From Alcanivorax sp. (GTDB lineage: Bacteria > Pseudomonadota > Gammaproteobacteria > Pseudomonadales > Alcanivoracaceae): DNA of 64,000 nucleotides. The notes beneath the pieces were generated by a model. It saw nothing but the letters and a program-made list of their open reading frames with translations. It did not search any database and was not told the origin of the DNA. The position numbers and the translations under genes are program-made. The stretch spans positions 153,644-217,643 of the forward strand of contig JAIUME010000008.1 in NCBI GenBank assembly GCA_022565695.1, written 5' to 3'. Below are positions 61,665-64,000 of the stretch, piece by piece (position 1 is the stretch's first letter; every line of letters starts with the position of its first letter).

Positions 61665-62266
61665 ATGAACAGATGGGCAGTTATCACTCTTATAATATTT
61701 TATTGGGAGGGTGTAGCAGCTTCGTGCGAGCACTTTGATTTCTCGATGATGTCTGATGAGGCTGTTGAACAGCTTCATGAGACGCGCTACAACGCTGCTG
61801 ACTTTGCTGAGGTATTGTGTACTTTGGATGCTCTTCAAGGAAGGGTGGATGATATGATTATCTACTTTCATAAATCCATTGCTTACTTTAATCTTGGTTG
61901 TGATGTGAAATTTTCCCGGAGCCTGGATAATTACTTTTCCTTTGGTGCTGAGAGTGTTGCGGCCTACGCGGATTTTATACTGCAAATAGGGGTGGCTGAT
62001 GTCGATAACTCAGTAATATTTTCTATCTTTCAGAAATATTTATTGAATATGTAATAGAAACATTTGGCCCGCCCATGGAGGGGATTGTTAGATACTCCCC
62101 TCAAGAAGTTTATGCTTTTTCCGGTACAATTGAAGTTTATATTGAGAGGGGATAGTATTGCGATGCTGCACGGGTTCTGGATATTGTAGCCGATTATAAG
62201 CCCGGGGCTCATGATTTAGAAGGTTATAAAAAGAGCTTGTTTGATATGATGCTGGGTTGTGGTTGA
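61665..62266 (+). pseudogene. Broken gene for a secreted protein of unknown function
   Basis: The first part reads as 129 codons with a signal-like start (MNRWAVITLIIFYW...ASC) and ends at 62054. The next frame continues coherent protein (EYVIETFGPPMEGIVRYSP..., YCDAARVLDIVADYKPG..., ending DMMLGCG) to a stop at 62266, apart from an in-frame TAG at 62153. One frameshift near 62010-62045 plus one nonsense mutation therefore separate a single ancestral gene of about 200 codons. AT-rich, unlike its surroundings; no family recognised. Confidence 0.6.
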
Positions 62267-62576
62267 ATTTTGAAAAGCGTAATGGGGTCAGGTCTCAAAT
62301 TTCACCAGAACCTCCATAATTGATCTGTGAAATGCGAAGCTTGGTCCGTTTGTCAGAGAGTTTGGTCTAGGCTGGGTGTTTGGAGAAGTGTCATCAACCG
62401 CTGGTATTTCCACAGTGAGGGGTTTAGTCGGGTCAAGGCTTGGCGCATACGGCCGGGGGGTATTCTGTACGTATACATTATGGTGGCATGATGATGAATC
62501 ATGTTCCAATATGAAAACTTTAACGTGCCAAAATTGTGATGATTAAATGCAGTAGCCAATGGGAGGTTAGGCGCTT
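62267..62576. other. AT-rich stretch with repeat copy and an open frame without a start
   Basis: A repeat copy (62284-62340) followed by a plus-strand frame open from 62331 to 62546 (71 codons), beginning after a stop and lacking an ATG until near its end. It might be the tail of a lost gene (it ends TLTCQNCDD). No call. Confidence 0.4.
62284..62340. repeat. Diverged copy of the GGTCAGGTCTCA repeat
   Basis: ggggtcaggtctca at 62284, followed by the same ATTTC..CAG.A.CCTCC...TGATCTG pattern as the 61518 copy; ATTTCAC (62299-62305) and GTGAAAT (62328-62334) are inverted. Confidence 0.7.
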
Positions 62577-62768
62577 ATGAGGCTTTCTATGCCGGCAAAG
62601 TTTTCTTTGCTTTTTTGGTTTTTGGCGGCTATTACTGGTTTGTGCACTGTTTTTTCTGATGATTATTATGCTTCACTGTATGGCTTTATTGCGTTGTTTT
62701 CTTTTCTATTTCTTTTCTGTTGTGTGTTGGCAGCTCTGGTTGAAATGGATAAAAAGGATGAACTTTAA
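62577..62768 (+). CDS. Small two-helix membrane protein, unknown
   Basis: 63 residues; GGAGG ten bases upstream of the ATG. Two hydrophobic helices (FSLLFWFLAAITGLCTVF and YGFIALFSFLFLFCCVLAALV) and a charged tail EMDKKDEL. AT-rich. No family recognised. Its stop overlaps an ACTTTAAC sequence whose inverse GTTAAAGT lies at 62910. Confidence 0.5.
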   Translation: MRLSMPAKFSLLFWFLAAITGLCTVFSDDYYASLYGFIALFSFLFLFCCVLAALVEMDKKDEL

Positions 62769-62942
62769 CATCCATAGGGGCATGCACGCCCACCCAAGCA
62801 AGCATCATGCCTTGATTTTATTGGGTGGTGTGAGTTATCGAGCCGTAGCCAAAAATCTATTCATCATGATAATTGTGTTGGGTCAGTTGGTGCTGCGTCG
62901 CATTGGAACGTTAAAGTGCGAAAGGCCAGGAGCGGAAATGTA

Positions 62943-63509
62943 ATGAATATTGAGTTTCCACATCTAATTATACTCGACTGTTTGAGTGATATGGAGACAG
63001 AGTTAAAGTTCTTTCTTTCTGATGAAAGAGAGGCGATATTTAATATTGATTTTATGGGTGTATCTAGTGAAGACCTATGTCTTGCTTTGGGGGATATGAT
63101 TTTTTCCGGATGGGTTTATAAAGTTCGGGCTCCGCATTCCGAAGAGGCGAGTGTATACGGTTTGACCGAATTGGGTGGGAGGGCGTGGGAGCATTATTTT
63201 TCCCCCGACTGGGATGCGTTTATCCTTGATGAATGTAGTTTTGTGGACGAGATACATGAGCGCTGTAATTTTGAGTGTGCCAATAGGAAAGTTTTTGATG
63301 AAATAATGGAATGCCTATTTAGGAATAGACTTGAAGATATTGAACATGAAGAAATATACCCATGGTATCCGCTTTATTGGAAGGAGTTGGGTTCCGGTTA
63401 TAGAATTAGCTATATTCGTGGTTCGCAATTGGATTGTATAGAAATTGAAAGATTAGCGGGGAGATGGAAGGCCAGTATACAGGAAGCTGAAAGGAAGGAA
63501 GCTTTCTAG
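62943..63509 (+). CDS. Unknown protein with a possible winged-helix segment
   Basis: 188 residues from the ATG at 62943, with AGGAG ten bases upstream. AT-rich. Residues about 42-80 (SSEDLCLALGDMIFSGWVYKV ... YGLTELGGRAWEHYF) look like a winged-helix pattern with the end common in small regulatory or immunity-type proteins; the rest is charged (DEIHERCNFECANRK). No catalytic motif. Acidic, cytoplasmic. Function not recognised; an immunity-like role is only a guess from its size, composition and setting. Confidence 0.65.
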   Translation: MNIEFPHLIILDCLSDMETELKFFLSDEREAIFNIDFMGVSSEDLCLALGDMIFSGWVYKVRAPHSEEASVYGLTELGGRAWEHYFSPDWDAFILDECSFVDEIHERCNFECANRKVFDEIMECLFRNRLEDIEHEEIYPWYPLYWKELGSGYRISYIRGSQLDCIEIERLAGRWKASIQEAERKEAF

Positions 63510-63645
63510 CAGGCTTTGTGCAGCACGGGGTCATAACCACAACGAACCGCAACGCATGCAACGGGGTCAGGTCCCACATTTCATTAAGAGTGCCTCAGTA
63601 AACCTAGGGCATACCGAGTGAGATAACCTCCTGGCGTGCAAGATA
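63510..63645. other. Short gap with a repeat copy
   Basis: A diverged GGTCAGGTC repeat at 63563-63578 (ggggtcaggtcccaca) followed by ATTTC. Nothing else seen. Confidence 0.6.
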
Positions 63646-63873
63646 TTAAAATCTTGGTTCAAAACCCTGTACCCCCTCCCCGCCATACAATTCCGCATCA
63701 CCCCGCCGCTTCTCCTGCTCGGCGTCCCCGGCCCGGCTGGCACTGCCGATCACCGCACCACCACCCGCCCCGCGTGCCGCCGCCGAGCTGCGGTTGCCAA
63801 AGATCGCGCCCTGTGCACCACCCACAATGGCACCGCCTGCGGCCCCTTCGGCGGCATCGCTGTTTGTAGATAC
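63646..63873 (-). pseudogene. Glycine-zipper protein, copy 2, cut by an IS element
   Basis: 76 codons of a glycine-zipper domain (AAEGAAGGAIVGGAQGAIFG, RGAGGGAVIGSA, ending EGVQGFEPRF). The reading frame runs into the IS left end at 63874, so the apparent start (ATG at 63900) belongs to the IS and the true N-terminus is lost. Parallel to copy 1 at 61275 in sequence and orientation. Such domains occur in outer-membrane lipoproteins; no signal peptide remains here. Confidence 0.7.
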
Positions 63874-64000
63874 TGACCTTCCCCCCGAATTCAGAGCCAT
63901 GAAATCGATGAGATTTCCAGCTAACCTAGCACAATGGAGATCTCAGCATGAAGAAGAAGCGGTACACCGAAGAACAGATCATAGCTGCCATCAAGCAGCA
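63874..64000 (+). mobile_element. Left end of an IS3-family insertion sequence (partial)
   Basis: The boundary is placed at TGACCTTCCCCCC (63874), where the glycine-zipper frame is interrupted and a new open frame starts 74 bases later. The inverted repeat and target-site duplication cannot be confirmed because the other end is outside the window. Confidence 0.7.
63948..64000 (+). CDS. IS3-family transposase OrfA (partial, 5' end)
   Basis: 17 codons visible (MKKKRYTEEQIIAAIKQ), the start of the helix-turn-helix OrfA protein of IS3-family elements. GGAGA precedes the ATG. The remainder and OrfB lie outside the window. Confidence 0.85.
   Translation, partial: MKKKRYTEEQIIAAIKQ

Noticed and set aside
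62518..62572. Integron attC-like pair (CTTTAAC ... GTTAGGC) just before a small ORF
   Set aside because: The outer sites are not complementary, the inner arms barely pair, and there is no integrase. GTTRRRY is common by chance.
62762..62917. ACTTTAAC/GTTAAAGT inverted pair around the 62769-62942 gap, also attC-like
   Set aside because: Fails the attC consensus at the outer position and is longer than usual; kept only as a remark.
61161..63578. CRISPR array
   Set aside because: Repeats are too few, unequally spaced or directly adjacent, with no spacers and no cas genes.
63874..63900. ATG at 63900 as the start of the glycine-zipper gene
   Set aside because: This stretch belongs to the IS end; the true start has been separated.

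Overview
The window is chromosomal DNA from a GC-rich gammaproteobacterium. From about 1 to 61,080 its gene order is the one I know from Pseudomonas and relatives: lpt/kds, mla remnant, murA-his, algW/degS, zapE, rplM-rpsI, petABC-sspAB, lpoA-rsmI-rnpB, the complete dcw cluster, lpxC, secA, argJ, then coaE-pilDCB-pilA. The marine, lipid-using look (acyl-CoA dehydrogenase, two lipase-type hydrolases, bc1 complex) suggests an Alcanivorax-like oceanic genus. That assignment is inference from synteny and remembered families, not from a search.

Layout. 1-4,357 (minus): LPS core-sugar synthesis (kdsD, kdsC) and LPS export (lptC, lptA, lptB), plus the YrbG exchanger. 4,746-10,296 (plus): an isolated mlaC, ibaG, murA and hisG-hisD-hisC. 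10,320-20,224: periplasmic protease DegS, a Nif3-like protein, cell-envelope factor ZapG, an alpha/beta hydrolase, ZapE, an acyl-CoA dehydrogenase, a host-attachment family protein, an SGNH esterase, aldo-keto reductase Tas and a carotenoid oxygenase. 20,361-25,179: ribosomal proteins L13/S9, cytochrome bc1, SspA and SspB. 25,184-29,651: DolP, DiaA, YraN and LpoA, divergent from RsmI. 29,708-30,080: RNase P RNA.

30,560-48,581 is the division and cell-wall (dcw) cluster in canonical order, mraZ-rsmH-ftsL-ftsI-murE-murF-mraY-murD-ftsW-murG-murC-ddlB-ftsQ-ftsA-ftsZ-lpxC, mostly with overlapping start and stop codons. Three MraZ-type TGGGA boxes precede mraZ. It is followed by DciA, an M23 peptidase, SecA, ArgJ, a MutT-ThiE fusion, YacG, CoaE and the type IV pilus genes pilD, pilC, pilB. 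pilA has its own sigma-54-type promoter.

61,090-64,000 is different. It is AT-rich and holds palindromic repeats built on GGTCAGGTCTCA, two decayed copies of one glycine-zipper gene, a frameshifted pseudogene, two small unknown genes and the left end of an IS3-family element that has cut into one of the glycine-zipper copies. This is the accessory part of the window. I found no complete defence system, CRISPR array or integrase.

Two things stand out in the conserved part. The mla locus has lost mlaF, mlaE, mlaD and mlaB around a surviving mlaC. Many genes carry short in-frame tandem duplications (12-19 bp), especially near their ends.
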